DNA of 64,000 bases, taken from positions 3,516,001 to 3,580,000 of the forward strand of contig JBAIZL010000376.1 in assembly GCA_036971475.1 (NCBI GenBank), read 5' to 3'. Positions within the stretch are counted from its first letter, which is position 1, and each line of letters begins with the position of its first letter. Source of the stretch: Prosapia bicincta (taxonomy: Eukaryota; Arthropoda; Insecta; Hemiptera; Cercopidae). Of this stretch, positions 32,148 through 45,166 are shown piece by piece. The notes beneath the pieces are model-generated. The model did not search any database. It saw nothing but the letters and a program-made list of their open reading frames with translations, and had not been told where the DNA came from. Both the position numbers and the translations under genes were made by a program.

Positions 32148-32218
32148 CTCAGATGAGAAAAAACTTTTTGATAACCTCCAAAGCAACAGCTTGATGATAT
32201 TTCTTTCAATGAAGACAT
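32148..32218 (-). CDS. ESD: S-formylglutathione hydrolase / esterase D, first coding exon
   Basis: Residues 1-23 (MSSLKEISSSCCFGGYQKVFSHL) and two bases of Ser24; donor GTAAGC. The enzyme hydrolyses S-formylglutathione to formate and glutathione in cytosolic formaldehyde detoxification, and acts as a carboxylesterase (esterase D). Five exons (71+191+190+229+183 nt) give 288 codons including stop, close to the human 282-residue protein, with all phases consistent. The ATG at 32218 matches the family start, and CFGGxQKVF is a family signature. The promoter was not identified; a 5' untranslated exon may lie upstream. Confidence 0.93.
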
Positions 32219-32348
32219 TCTAAACAAAACGATATCACTAATTAAGCAATATTATTTTTAAAGTGTAGTAAACATGTTTTTAATTAAATTTTTTTATTAT
32301 ATTAGCAAATTAATAGACAAACAAACAGGCTCGTCTAATATTAATATA

Positions 32349-33410
32349 TAGTAAAACCTCTTATATCCGGACGTAATATGAAAATAAAGTAAGCGTCTTT
32401 ATTCTGTACCGTCGGTGCCAGCAGTCGGCTCTTTGTTCTTTCCCGACCCAGCCAGTTGTGTTTGAATCTCCGTATCATTCAGTTCACTAGTGTTCTACAG
32501 ATTAGTGTATTACGCAACCTAATCATTTGTGTTTGGGTGTCCATATCATTCAGTTTACATATGTTCTACAGGATTTTTTTGTAATTTAGTTAGTTATTTT
32601 ACCTAAAATTTGTAATATACAGTGTGGCAGAAAAACAGAAAAAAATTGTTTTTTATTTAGGATTAGATTTGGTCAATAAAACTATTAGCTCCGGGAGAGA
32701 CATGTAAAAAAAGTAAGATGGCTATAGGAATTAGTACAGTGACTGGACAAAATTTTGTGAAAAGTTACTAACTGTTATAATTGCAGGTATGGATCTGGGG
32801 AGAAGGGTTTACGAGTGCCTAAAAATCTTAGATTTGCGATCTCGCTTTATGGATTGTTACAGCATGGGATGTAATCAGACCAATAACACTAGTTAATTCA
32901 TGGCAAAAACTATTGAATCATAAAACAAACAATGAGGGGTGGAAAACGTATTACAAACAGAAAACAATATTAGTGAAATAAACGAAGAAACAGTCGATCG
33001 TCTTTGAAAAATTCCTGGTTGTAAAGACATGAAGTGTTGGCAAGAATGAATGAATGAAAGAGGATTCATGAGTTTACTACTATGACTTACTACTATGGAC
33101 TTAGTGAGGACACAGCCAGCACCTGCAGAAGATGATGAAAGGGAACAAACCATGACATATTACAAAGCCTTCCAGGCATTTGACCAGCTGACAAGACGAA
33201 GCAACAGCTGGCGATCATCTACTCTTTAGAAGTTGGAGAAATATTTCATCAAAGACACGTATTCAGCAACACAACCAAACCATCATCACATCTTTTTTTT
33301 ACCAAAACTGATAATTAATGTACATATGTATGTAGAATACAGTATTAAGGAACTGTACTTATAGGCATATAACTAAATTTAAAAAGATCCGAATATGAGA
33401 GGCTTTACTG
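32349..33410 (+). mobile_element. Tigger-like transposon, decayed
   Basis: The ends TAGTAAAACCTCTTATATCCGG and the complement of CAGTAAAGCCTCTCATATTC form an inverted repeat with TA flanks (first base mutated at the left). The interior has a transposase C-terminal remnant. Confidence 0.7.
32840..33150 (+). pseudogene. Tigger transposase C-terminal remnant
   Basis: LWIVTAWDVIRPITLVNSWQ at about 32850-32910 matches the region after the DDE domain of Tigger/jerky transposases (TAWdxvxxxTIxnxWxK). Stops follow. The AT-to-GC balance is like the surroundings. Confidence 0.55.
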
Positions 33411-33795
33411 TATTTAAAACAAATCACAAAATAAGTAATGCCAACTATATTTTTTGTGTTTGCTAATTTAGAAACAACTGATTAAGATTTAGTAAATTAT
33501 ATGATAGAGTTTACTATTGTAAGTTGAAAGATACATAAAGACTATTAATGAGTAATAGATAAGAATTGTGGTAGAAATAAAATAGATTAAAAAACTAAAG
33601 AAAATGAATCTCCCCTAGAACTATACAGATATATAAAAGCATTCCTAGTGTGGGCCATGATTCTTTGTTCTTTATAACAAAGGCTAGTAGATGCCCTTTG
33701 CTTCTTTGATAAGTTCTTTGTATGGTTTTTTTTAAAGTTAATGTATTGTTTTTTTTAAATTTTGAAAGATGTATATAATTAAAGGTACTTGTTAT

Positions 33796-35530
33796 AATCA
33801 TCTTGAATTCGCTGAATAAATCATAAGTAATTATTTGAGTTACTAAGTGAAAACTATTAACTTACTTGCTGGCGTGTTTCCAAACAATCGTTCATTGACA
33901 AAGCAAAGCAGCTACTTGAGTTGATAGTTTTCCCACAGTTGCTCAAATAATTACTTACAATTTATTTAGTGAATTAAAGATGATTTCAAAACACCTGCTG
34001 GATTAAAAACAATAATAATAAAAACACAGAAAATATTTATTAAAAATGACATCAAACACTCATACTCTATAAAAGATAAACTTTATTACACCCTACACAA
34101 GTTACACCAAACCCTCAACACAATATTACTCCATAGCAACCTTGACTAAATCATTCAATACACCAACAAATATACACACAAACAGCAACAGATTATAAGA
34201 AACAAATAAAAGTTAAAATATAATGAGATAATACTTAACTAATACTTAAGAGCTTAATTGCTGACACATTTCAAGCTTCATTAAAAGGAACGATTGTTTC
34301 AAAACGTGTCAGCAAGTAAGTTCTTAAGTATTCACTTAGTTATGTATTATTTCATTATAGTTTAATCTGTGAATTCAAGATGATTACAACAAGCAACTTT
34401 AAAAATTAAAATTACATTACCTCAACTCAAAACAATATCACTTTCTATACTAACGACCAGTTACACCAATACACAATTAACATCGAATTTAATATAACAT
34501 TACCTCAACTCAAAACAATATCACTTTCTATACTAACCACCAGTTACACCAATACACAATTAACATCGAATTTAATATAAACTAACTAAATATATGGCTT
34601 AAATACAGATTATAACCCAAAAATACAACCACAAACAAATGTCAAACATAAATTTGGACACAGAAACAGCAATACAAAAAACAGAGAAACCACTCACCAT
34701 GGATACATTAGACAAGATATTAAACATATAATCCCCATCATTAACACATTAAATACTAAACCAAGGGCAACTAATAAACACACAACCCTTAAATCCATCA
34801 TACAAAAACACAACCAACATAACCTCAATTTTTTTCAAGCAGATAAAGGCAATTTTATTTTTTGCTGATTCCATCTTCACGCGAGCTACTAGTTTTCCCT
34901 TAACACTTGAAGATATTTACAAACTTGCCAATAGTAACACTTACTTATATTTGTTGGGGACAACAAATATAAGTAAGTGTTACTATAGGCAAGTTTGTGA
35001 ATATTTACAAGTGTTTATCAATTTTATATTAATAATGCAACAAGACATTGACAATAAAGAAGATAAATTCTTGACAGAAAGCTACACAACATAACTTCAT
35101 TTAGACCCTACACCAAAATATTAAACAGAAATTAAAAAACGTCTAAAAAAATGGACCGAAATCTTGTAACCAGAACAAAAGAAATACTACAAACGAAAAA
35201 ACTTCAATACTTAACGCATTACCTGAAAAAAAAGAAAAAACACCTATTCTGCCACTAATCAACAACACACCTGCACCTTCATATAAGCTAGTCAAATACA
35301 TACACAAACTTATCAGATACAACATAAACTTTAACAACCACACATCCATTTGCAATAACATTACCTGATCCACATAATTAAAGTCATCGACATAACACAC
35401 AACTCCACCATAGCGGAGTAGTGAGTTACCTTTGTCTGTGAAATGATTGTTTCGATACGTGACAGTCAGTAAGTTACTAGTTTTTACATAGTTACTCAAT
35501 TAATTACTTATGATATATAAGTAAGCTTAA
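33796..35530 (+). mobile_element. PLE relic with foldback termini
   Basis: Two foldbacks (33796-33985 and 34214-34362) and a single terminus (35435-35530) share CTTACTTGCTGRCRYGTTT-type sequence. The last two of these bracket a decayed RT. On the + strand HNLNFFQADKGNFIF (about 34815-34860) matches the KADKG motif, and PILPLINNTPAPSYKLVKYI with HKLIRYN (about 35250-35320) matches RT motif 2. Hammerhead-like pieces lie at the foldback centres. A related terminus is at 63550-63600. An 83-bp tandem pair lies at 34415-34580. Confidence 0.6.
34903..35021. repeat. 119-bp palindrome inside PLE relic
   Basis: Arms of about 55 bp (AACACTTGAAGATATTTACA ... and its complement) with a GGGA centre. It interrupts the RT reading between the ADKG motif and motif 2. 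Possibly a foldback insertion. Confidence 0.75.
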
Positions 35531-38500
35531 ACTAAAACGATAAAACATGTCTAGAATGAATTTTAGAAATATAAGAAATTTTCAAAATATAAAATTATAA
35601 GAATAGAATTTTATATTATAAAGTTCTCACAATTTTGGATACTTGCTGTAACTCATTTCTATCAACTCGAATGGCTTTTATAATTGAAATATAGAAGTTA
35701 TGTTATAATATACAAGAGCTAATATGAGGATAAGTTGACAATTTTGAATAAAACTGTAAAAGTACTTTATATGTATCAGTTTTTTAGTAGAAAATTAATT
35801 GAAACTAATATTAATGTAGTAGAGATCTATTTGAAAACATTTTTCATAATCAAGGTGATTAAGAGCAAAAATAATCATTGTTCTGCTAAATTGTAAAATG
35901 TATGTATTATTATTAATTGTTTAAAATATAAATTTATTATGCAAGTATTTAGTTTATATAATTCCATCTAAGTGTTTTTAGGTTGAATGAGGTAATTTTT
36001 TCATAAAGGTTACATGTTTCGGTGCCAGAGCCAAGTTTCTCTGAGAACTTTCTCCATCCATAACCTGGTAAAATTGTTATTCCATTATATTTTACATTCA
36101 GAAATTTCATTACTACAAATATGTATTGAAGACATAACATACTGTAGTTGGAAGATCTCTTTAAAATACTTTAATTGGTACATGTGTTAGGTTTAACTTC
36201 ATGTTTATGTAATAACAGATCATATGGGATAAATCAACCTCTAAATAATTATACATTTAACCAGAGCTCTTTAGAGATATTAGTCAAAGATAAACACACA
36301 AAAATGCTTCATAGTCTAAAGAGCTATAACGTCTAGTTATCACTTTAATGGTTTAAACATACATTTTTAAAAATAGATATGAAATATTTTAATAGTTGAA
36401 ATTCTTAGTGGACTTACTAATATGACATTTAAACCCTAATATTTTATAAAATTCCCACCTGTAGTTAGAAGCAATATATCAAACTTTAAATTAACAGATA
36501 CATTTTAAGGTTAAAATGGTTGCATTGAATTTGTTTATTGAAAATTCATTGCCTTATGACATTAAACATTAATCCAAGTTAGCCAATCCCCAAGTATTTC
36601 AAGCTAAAATCCGCTTTAAAATATTGTATACAGTATACAGTTATTGTGTTTTGAAAACGGCTATTGGGAAACATTTTAAACTATAATTGTTAAAGCTTTT
36701 CTTATTATTTAAGTATAATAGTTTTAAAATTTGTCCTAAACTTTGTTTTGAATCTCTCATGAAAAATGTCTTTCAACTATTGCTTGATCAATTAACGATA
36801 TTTTTTGTTCAGTTATAAATACTGTATAGTATTCCTAATTTGATTTTAGAAAATTACTGTATTAAAAATAAGATTGTGTTCATCTTTAATTTAATATACT
36901 TCTACTGTTATAACTAAATAACCCCACCCAATTATTCAACATTACAAAAAGAATAATTATACTTTTGATGTCATTCCAAAAAGGTTTTAGACTAAAGAAT
37001 AATTAAGTTTTATATAATATAATAAAGTGAATATTTTGAAAATTAATTTTTAAAATGAATTGATAAGAAAATTATACACTTCAAATTCCCAAATGTTAAC
37101 TCTTAACCTCTTTGCCGTAATGGAGGATGAACATGTCATGGCGGTGATTCAGGCTTATGTGCGGAAGACAAAGAATGTTATTTCTAACGTTTATTTAGTC
37201 TGTAAAATTGTTTCAGTTTATGAAAAACACATACCTTCAATCTATGGAATAGTATAACAATAAATTTTTGTTTAAATATTGCCTTTAAGAGGTAAAGATA
37301 TGTATTAATTTTCTTCATAATTTTCAACCAATTCACATTTTATCTTGTTTTCTTGGAAATGATGGTTTAGTTATTGTAATCTATCATTTCTGTGTGTTTG
37401 TGATTCAAACATTTTAGTTCTTTATAAATTTGTGTTTTGAAGTGACATTAAAAATATGTGTTTGTGTTGTAAAAGATGACGAAAAATGTTGGTTAAGTAA
37501 AGCGGATTTTATTTATTTTTGAATAGCTTATACTAATTAAGGCGTTTTTATATTATAAAAGATAATTATGGAATTAATTTATTTTTAACCTTTTATAGAT
37601 TTAATTTTAGATGTTGAACCTTTTGTAAATAGTTTTAGAACATTTGTTCTACATAAGATATACTTTTTTTTTGAAAATATACTTCAATTTAAGGTTATTT
37701 TACATTCATGTTATTTCAATCTGTTAAAACGTTTTAGGTAAGGATTTCATGAGTAAATGTAAAAAACGATAGGCTATCAGGTGGTGTAGAAATTCTCAAG
37801 TAGTTTTATCCCATTAAAAATTCAGTGGTTGTGCCAGCTGAATAGTATTGCGCTGCATTATCAAATTGGTTATTATTTGTAACTATTATTAGTAAAGAAA
37901 TTATTATGAATTAAAATATATAAAATAATAAATATATGAATAAAATGGACAGTTTTAAGGTTGTTAGTATGTTTCTCTTAACATGCATAAAACTAATAAT
38001 TTCTAAAGAATTTGTAAACATTTTCAATTATGAAGATGTAAAAGGAAATGTTATTGATCTAGGGTTACTCCACTATAACCCACAACTGAAGGATAAAACA
38101 ATAAAAGAATAGAGTAATAGGTTGACCAAAATGATCAATTGACAAATTAGTTATTATTTGTCCTGTCATTCCAAGAACGCATAAGGACAGACATGAATAT
38201 TCTCTTGAATTTTGTAGTTCATTATGTTCGGTGAAACTTAATCAATAACTTTGCGTTAGTTTTCTACTATCAGAACTAAAAACCACTAAAACAAGATGAA
38301 ACCATAAAAAAACTAATATTTTAGTTCAGATAGTCGTAAAGCTATTAATGAATATTCTTATAAATTTTTGACAGTTTTGAGAGGCAAAAACAATTTCTCA
38401 AATATGACAAATATGTTGCACATGATTATCTGAAGCATGGAGACAATAACACATTTAAAACTGTAAAGCAGACTAGACATTCAATGAAGAACAGTGTAAT

Positions 38501-39302
38501 TCTTTGAAACAATAGCAAAAATAGTTGACAAGCTGAGCTCGTCCGTAATCTGTACCAATTATGTGTCATGACACGCTGACTTCGACTGCAAAACCCAATT
38601 ATTGGCCTTTTAAAAAATGTAGGCATAATTCCAAAAATCACGAAAATTGCAAAAAAATAGATATTTAACCTCACTTGCAACACAGGAAATCATACAAATT
38701 AAAACAACACACAAGTAATACTTTTAGGATCAATATGTTTCATAAACAATGTCCAATTACAACATTAATTTTAATCTTGTAGTCTTATTATTTAAAGATA
38801 CTCTACACAATTGTTCTGTTTATAAGAACATGCAAGAATTCAGTTCCAGAATTTTTGGACATTGTGTTTTTAACATTATCCTAATTGTTAACCCCCATTG
38901 AAATTTAATCTTGATTTGACTCTTTTTTTATATTTATATTAGTGAAAGTTATGGCTTATGACAAGAGAAAAATTATTCCAGTTAATATCAAATATTTATC
39001 ACTTTAAATATTCATGTATGTTAAAATATTTCATGTAATGCTAGACATTCTATAGGATTAAAAAATACTGTAAAATCTGTGATGTAAGCTATACAGTGCC
39101 TTTGTAAAATTATATCTGTCTTCGTGATATATGGTATAATTGTGGATTATAACTTGACAACCCATGTTTGAAATTAATTCAGGTTTTATAAAAAAATTTT
39201 TGGGCACAATTTTCAACCTCCTTAATAATACCTGTTCTTCTTGGTGTCTTGAAAAAATATTGAAGCCATTTAAATAATGTCTCTTGTTTAATTCTCTTTT
39301 TA
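35531..39302. other. Long AT-rich stretch, little recognised
   Basis: No exon was found between ESD and Pak here. At 37099 TTAACCTCTTTGCCGTAATGG resembles a piggyBac-type end, but no matching right end was found. At 36000-36075 a repeat-like CCGAAACATGTAACC (- strand) recalls PLE termini but lacks a clear core. Confidence 0.5.
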
Positions 39303-39527
39303 TTACAATAAAAATATTAACAAAAACCCCAATATCACAAAAATTATCAATAATAACTAATAATACAAGTTACCTTGTGTATCCTTATATACATTTTGAT
39401 GACCATATCATCATCATCATCAGATGGTGATATCATCATTAAAGTGTATATAAGGGTTTAATCTTAGGTGACTTGTATTATTAGTTATTTTTGTGGTATT
39501 GGGGTTGTGCCAATATTTTTATTGTAA
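39303..39527. repeat. Foldback of PLE termini with hammerhead remnants
   Basis: TTACAATAAAAATATT at 39303 pairs with its complement at 39527, arms about 105 bp. The centre has CTGATGATGATGATG on the - strand, then a GGTCATCAAAATG stretch where GAAA would be expected, and TGTATATAAGG on both arms. It looks like two decayed terminal repeats joined head to head. Confidence 0.65.
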
Positions 39528-39549
39528 CATATTGTACCATGATGCTCTA

Positions 39550-42404
39550 TACAGGATGATTCATGAAGATATGGGGAAACTTTTGGAGTTCATTCTAGAT
39601 GTAAAAATAATGGACAAAGCTCATATAAACATGGGTCAGGAAATGCTTTGTTAGCGAAAGATTTTGCCCAGATTTTAGCTCACCGTATAAGACGTCTTCT
39701 TGAAATTCTGGTAAGGTAGTTTAAGGGGCGAATTCAATTGTTACTTATTGTTTTTGACCTGATAAGTTGAATAAAAAAGGTTCCAGAACTGTAAGCTAAG
39801 TAGTTTTTGAGAAAATCAGTATCAAATGCAAAAATGGAGTGAAAAAACACATTTTTTCATTTATGTTTGAGAACAGTTTTCTGCCATTCCTAACACTTTC
39901 AATATTTGCCTCTGTTGACACGTTTTGGAGTAACTCCATTTTCAAAACATAAATGGTCCCCCCCTCCCGATACTTGTCAACAGAGGAGAATATTGAAACG
40001 TTAGGATTGGCAGAAAACAGTACTCAAACATATAGAAATTTTCCTAACAGAAATGAGTATATTAATAATTCCTTTTTTTCATATTTGGGCAACAATAACT
40101 TTGTTATTTCACCAAGAAACGGTTCGAAATTTTTAGTAAAACTGGTAGAAAATTCTATTTTGAACAAAATGGTGTAAATGAAGAACGCAGAAAGTAAGTA
40201 GATGTTTGATTAAATGAATTTTTATTCATAACAGCACAATACCCGTTTTACATTTGACTGACAATAACTGTTAATTATCCATTAAACAAAAATCAATTTC
40301 TACTAAGAAATTGTAAATTTCAATTCGTAATCTTTTGCGCTCCTTAGGCGAACTGAGTCTGACATCACAAATTATCCTCAGTCTGGCATATTTTGAAACA
40401 CAGTTATTACATACTTTCAAACGTCTTATGTAATGATATTGTATACTATGTTCAATTGTTGTGTTATGAGTAGATGATGTTTATTTTTATAATGCTAATT
40501 GACCGTATTTATCATTTTTTCCATAAATAAACAACTGGTTCCAGACAGTTGTTCACGATGTACTGCACAGTAAGCGTCAGACATCTGGCTTAGTTGACAT
40601 ATTGCTGTTGATGTGAACATGTCCTCATTTGTATCTCTTTTATTTATTTAGTATTTTGCTTTTATTTTAGTTCAAACATATTGTGTTATATTGATAAAGT
40701 GCTTTCTAATAGGTTTATAACAAATGAGCGGTAGGCCTACTTAGCGACGTGCCCAAATAAGTCAAGATTACATCCAAACATTTACTTTGACAAGTTTCAC
40801 ACTGTCAAAAATTATAAACAATAATTTGAAGCGTCTTTCAAGTGACTAAATAAAGGAGTATGTGTAAATAAACTCAGCCTAGACAAATTAAACCATTTTG
40901 AAAAGGCCTATATGGCACTTTCCAATAATATATTTAGTCCTACATGTTTTTATAATACCTATTTTTGTAAATATATTTTGTGTTTGTAAATATGGTGTTT
41001 AGTTCAATTTGCTTTTTTTGAAAAATAATTACATCGAAGTGAACTTTTATATCACATTCAAATCTATTTGCAGCTGACTATTATAGTAGGTACACCATTC
41101 TTGGCATTTGTATGCATGTGCATAGTTTACATTTTTTAGAATAATTATTACAAATAGATTTTTGTAATACTACTTATGCATTAATTGTTATTCGGCATTA
41201 CTTTGGGCTTAAAAATACTCTATAATTCATCATAAGGAAAATGCAATTTCATCAACAAAGCTAAATAATATTATTTTTCTGTGATAACTATAATAAAAAA
41301 AAAACTACATTTTATCAAGCCTGCTGAATTAAAACTTGAAGTTTTCTATATATAAACCTCATATTACTATTCTTCACTTTATTCTGAACACAGTGTTTTA
41401 TATATATATATATATATATTTACTTGAAGTTTTAATTTCTTAGTTAATAATTAAACATTCATGTGCAAAACACATGTTAACTAATTGGATCTGGTGGAGC
41501 GGCCGGCGATTAAATAATTAGAGTCCAAAACGTTAGATGAAAAATTATTTCATAAAGTAGATTGATTTAAGTAGACCAACATTCATCGGGAAAAGTAAAC
41601 CTTCATGCAACAATTGAACGTATTTTTTCTAATATTATTTCTATCTACTTGAATCAACAGTTCAACTAATGGGATCGGTCGTAGAGGTCCTATACATTGG
41701 CCACTAAGGTCACCAGATAATATGTCGTTGGTTTTTGCATATGGGGATGGATGAAGGAGATAGTTTACGAGATCAAAGTTGATTTCTGTGAGGCGCTACT
41801 TAGACGTATTAATGAAGCTTTTACACAGTTGAAGGAAAGTTCTGTTGAACTACGGAAAACGACAAGAACCATCCTTAAATAGCAGGAAAATGCATTGAAG
41901 TTGGCGGTGACACTTTTGAAAATTTATTGTAATTTGGTTGAATAAGTTTAATGGTTTTCTGGTTAATTTTACTTTGTGCTGTTATGAATAAAAATTCATT
42001 TAATCAAATATCTATTCACTTTCTGTGTTCTTTATTTACACTGTTTTTTTTTTCAGAATAAAATTTTCTACAAGTTTTATTATATAAAAAAATGGGGTTT
42101 CACTCCATTTTTTGCGTTTGACACAGGTTTTCTCAAAAACTACTTAACTTACAGTTGTGGTACCTGTTTTATACAATTTATCAGGTGAAAAACCACAAGA
42201 AACAATTGAATTTGCCCCTTAATCTACCATACCAGAATTTCAGGAAGCTCGTTTTACATGGCGAGTTGAAATCCAAGCGAAATCTTTTGCTAGCCGTAAC
42301 TTGCTAACGAAGCATTTTCGGACCTATGTTTATATGAACTATTTTCATTATTTTTACATGTAGAATGAGCTCCCAAAGTTTCTGCATATCTTGAACCTCC
42401 CTAT
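39550..42404 (+). mobile_element. DNA transposon with long TIRs (DUF4817/IS630-like)
   Basis: About 300 bp at the left (TACAGGATGATTCATGAAGA...) is repeated inverted at the right end (42404), with about 80 percent identity by eye. The transposase remnant at 41668-41920 is of the DUF4817-associated DDE type common in insects. A further local inverted repeat lies at 39866-40035. Boundaries are good to a few bases. Confidence 0.75.
41668..41920 (+). pseudogene. DDE transposase C-terminus remnant
   Basis: Reads IGRRGPIHWPLRSPDIMSLV and then a region matching FLWGxxK. The consensus for the group is WIGRGGPxxWPxRSPDLTPLDFFLWG; the final acidic catalytic residue lies after the SPD stretch. The tail keeps CIEVGGxxFE in a shifted frame. 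Several frameshifts. Confidence 0.65.
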
Positions 42405-43972
42405 AAATATCCTATTTATGTTTTAAAATAGTTTATTAAACATTTTCTGGTAAAACAGAACATTTTGTTACAGAGATTTGAATATTAGGGTCCTGAGTCA
42501 ATAATTTCCGGATTACCTTTTACATCTAAACATTTTTTACTCATACTCATGGTTACTTATTCAGGATGATGAGGATTTTTTACTTATACTTATGCTTACA
42601 TCCTTACCCACTCTGGATAATTATTATTTCATCCTCTCATTCATGGATACATCATTATTTATTCAAGATGATGGACATCATTTTACCCATACTTGTGTTT
42701 ATATCCTTAAACACTCTGGATGGGTATTTTTTGGTTATTCATTTTAAATAAAGTTTGACTGAAAAACAAACCTATGAAACAATTGTCAAGCAGTTAGATA
42801 TAGTATATCACTTAAAGTATAGATACTACTAAAACTAAGCCTACTTGAACAGATAGTGACAATTTTTATGTATTGATAAAGTAATTAGATAAAACTAATT
42901 ATAGACTCATATTGTAAAGTAGGCCTTTGTTAAATCACAGGTGGGTTTGTGAATTTTGTAGTAACAGAATCAAATTCTCAACTTCCTGAGTTAAGTTTAA
43001 TTGAGCAATTCTTTATTGATAATATTTAATTTAATTGATTAGTAAGAAAAGACTATTCATGTTGATCAAATGACTTTAGACATAGAGTTAAAAGTTGCAT
43101 TAAAACGTTTCTACTGTTGGTTCTCAAAGATGTTTTTTCGTATGGCTTCTTGTTAAAAAACTGAGTTTTGTAAACAAGAATGACATTTTGATTTAATTAT
43201 TGCTAATTCCATTGTTATCCAGAGAGGTTCAGAATCTTTTGTAACAAATAACTTGTAGCAGAAGTTCTATGTAAATAAGGAACGAGTTGAAAAATGTGTG
43301 ATAGTTTTCATGTAATATTACATGAATTTGGCTTTCAGGAACAACGAGATAGATCTTTTTCTTATTAACTGTGTACAATAAAACTAGTCTCGTAACTGTA
43401 GATCTAATTTTAATTTTTTTTTTCACGCCAGATTTTTAAAAACCTGTGTTATGGTAAAATTAATCTCATGCCAAATTTGTGACAAATGGATTTTATTATT
43501 ATTTTCTGTTTCTAATTTTTAAAAGTTTTAATACAAGCAAACCAATAATAGAATCAGTATATTAATTAACTTATATATTAGGTTTAAAACATTGTAGTTA
43601 AAATCAGAGAGATGAGACTTAGCAAAGAACAAGGTGAAGAAAAATGTAGTAGAACCTTCCTTTTAGGACATAGAGTGAAGTTTATATTTATGCATCCAGT
43701 GGTTTTGATTGACTAAAGCAGTTAGGAAAATGGCAAAACCACAATGGGTTTTATTCCATTACTCCTTTAATAAACCCGTTCCTATTAATTTTAGTTAAAA
43801 ATCTTTTTTGATTTATTGAAGGAAACAAATGTAAAACATTACTAAAGAGAAGGCGCAGGGAAATAAATTAAGATGTTGTTTTTTTTTTACAGCTGGCTTT
43901 CTCACATCAACTTATTGTCACAAAATGTGTTATTTTTAATGAAAGTGCAACAACTTCTTAAAAATTGTGTTA
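42405..43972. other. AT-rich stretch with a 99-bp imperfect tandem pair
   Basis: 42562-42622 and 42661-42721 are similar: both have ATGATG, CTTATACTTATGC or CATACTTGTGT, then ATCCTTA and CACTCTGGAT. Otherwise nothing recognised. Confidence 0.45.
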
Positions 43973-44282
43973 CAGTAGAACCTTGATATTTTGGACTTCA
44001 TTCCAGACCAGTTTTTGTGTTATTTTTGGATTAAAAAAAAAATTGTTTTCAATGTTAAAATTGTAATTATTGACGTTAAAATATTAATTCTGAACATAAT
44101 ACTATAGGTTTATAAGCCTTATATTTCACTACATACTGTAAAAGTACTTGTGTTTTTATATTGTAAACATGGGCAGCTGCTATTCCCAGCTTAGTGCGGC
44201 CATAAAATGCAATGCAGTGGAGTATCTAGATATGTCTGTTAATGTGATGTCCACTTATCTACTTGCATATCGTGTTCTCCAT

Positions 44283-45166
44283 TCTCTTTAAATTTTACTT
44301 TTAACACACTTATATTTTCTTTTTAGATACATCAAATTTTATTCACATTGTATTAACTCTTTCAATTCACTTATCCCTGTTTAATCTTGCCAAGTTTCTT
44401 CACAAAACGGTATAATTTTGACGAATTCCTTCCAATGGAAAATTTTGACTGGTCATGGCAGGTCCGATCTCGTAGCGTCCCCCACGCTGTACTCCAACTA
44501 ACGCGTCCTTTTATTTTTTTTCAATGTTTAAAATATGGCGGCTTCTCCTTCTTCTAAAACACATGTTGCTATAATTTAGTTCGATTCCTTCCCACTAGAG
44601 TTGACTGTCTGACCTACTTTCTTCTGTTTCTACAGCTGATGCAATAACGCGATTGTTTTCACCAGTTTTAATTTTGTTAACATACTGTTTCAATTTTCCG
44701 ATCCTTAACAAACCTTCCAGTGTTTATTTAATTATTATTATTTGTGTGTGAAGTGTCTTTGCGTTTTACTTTTGTAATAATTCCGAAATGTGTGTGTCTT
44801 GAGCTGAATTCATACAAACATAACCTTTCTAATCTCATTGTTTACAATCGTATTTCACTTTCTCCTTCAAGTAATTACTTATGCCCTATGTTACTAATAT
44901 TTACAATTTTGTTTAAATATAATTATTATTATTAGATTATCTTGTTTTTAATTTTTATTTGTTAGGTTATTTGATATAACAAATTTCCTCATGGATTTTA
45001 CAGTTCAAATACCTTGTTTACATTTCTAGGCTTTTACCTAAATTTAGTTTCAATTTAATCTAACCAATCTTTTAAAGAATTTCTTTTTAAATTTTGTGTG
45101 AGTTATTTCTAATTTATTTTTCCAATTCTTAAAGAACATTATATAGCCCATTCTATAAATGTTACA
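44283..45166 (-). repeat. 3' LTR of LTR element copy 3, truncated
   Basis: Reads from TGTAACA at 45166 downward and matches 50341-49458 closely, including identical ORF-like stretches. The distal about 500 bp of the LTR is missing, cut at about 44283. Confidence 0.8.

Noticed and set aside
34415..34580. 83-bp tandem pair considered as a CRISPR-like or satellite array
   Set aside because: Only two units, no spacers, in eukaryotic transposon debris.
37060..37257. 65-codon + frame and a TTAACCTCTTTGCCG end at 37099 that looked like a piggyBac element
   Set aside because: No matching inverted end or target duplication found within several kb; the frame has no recognisable motif.
44744..44935. 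63-codon frame, repeated identically at 49921-50112
   Set aside because: Repeated only because both lie in the two LTRs of copy 3; it is not conserved as protein in copies 1 and 2.
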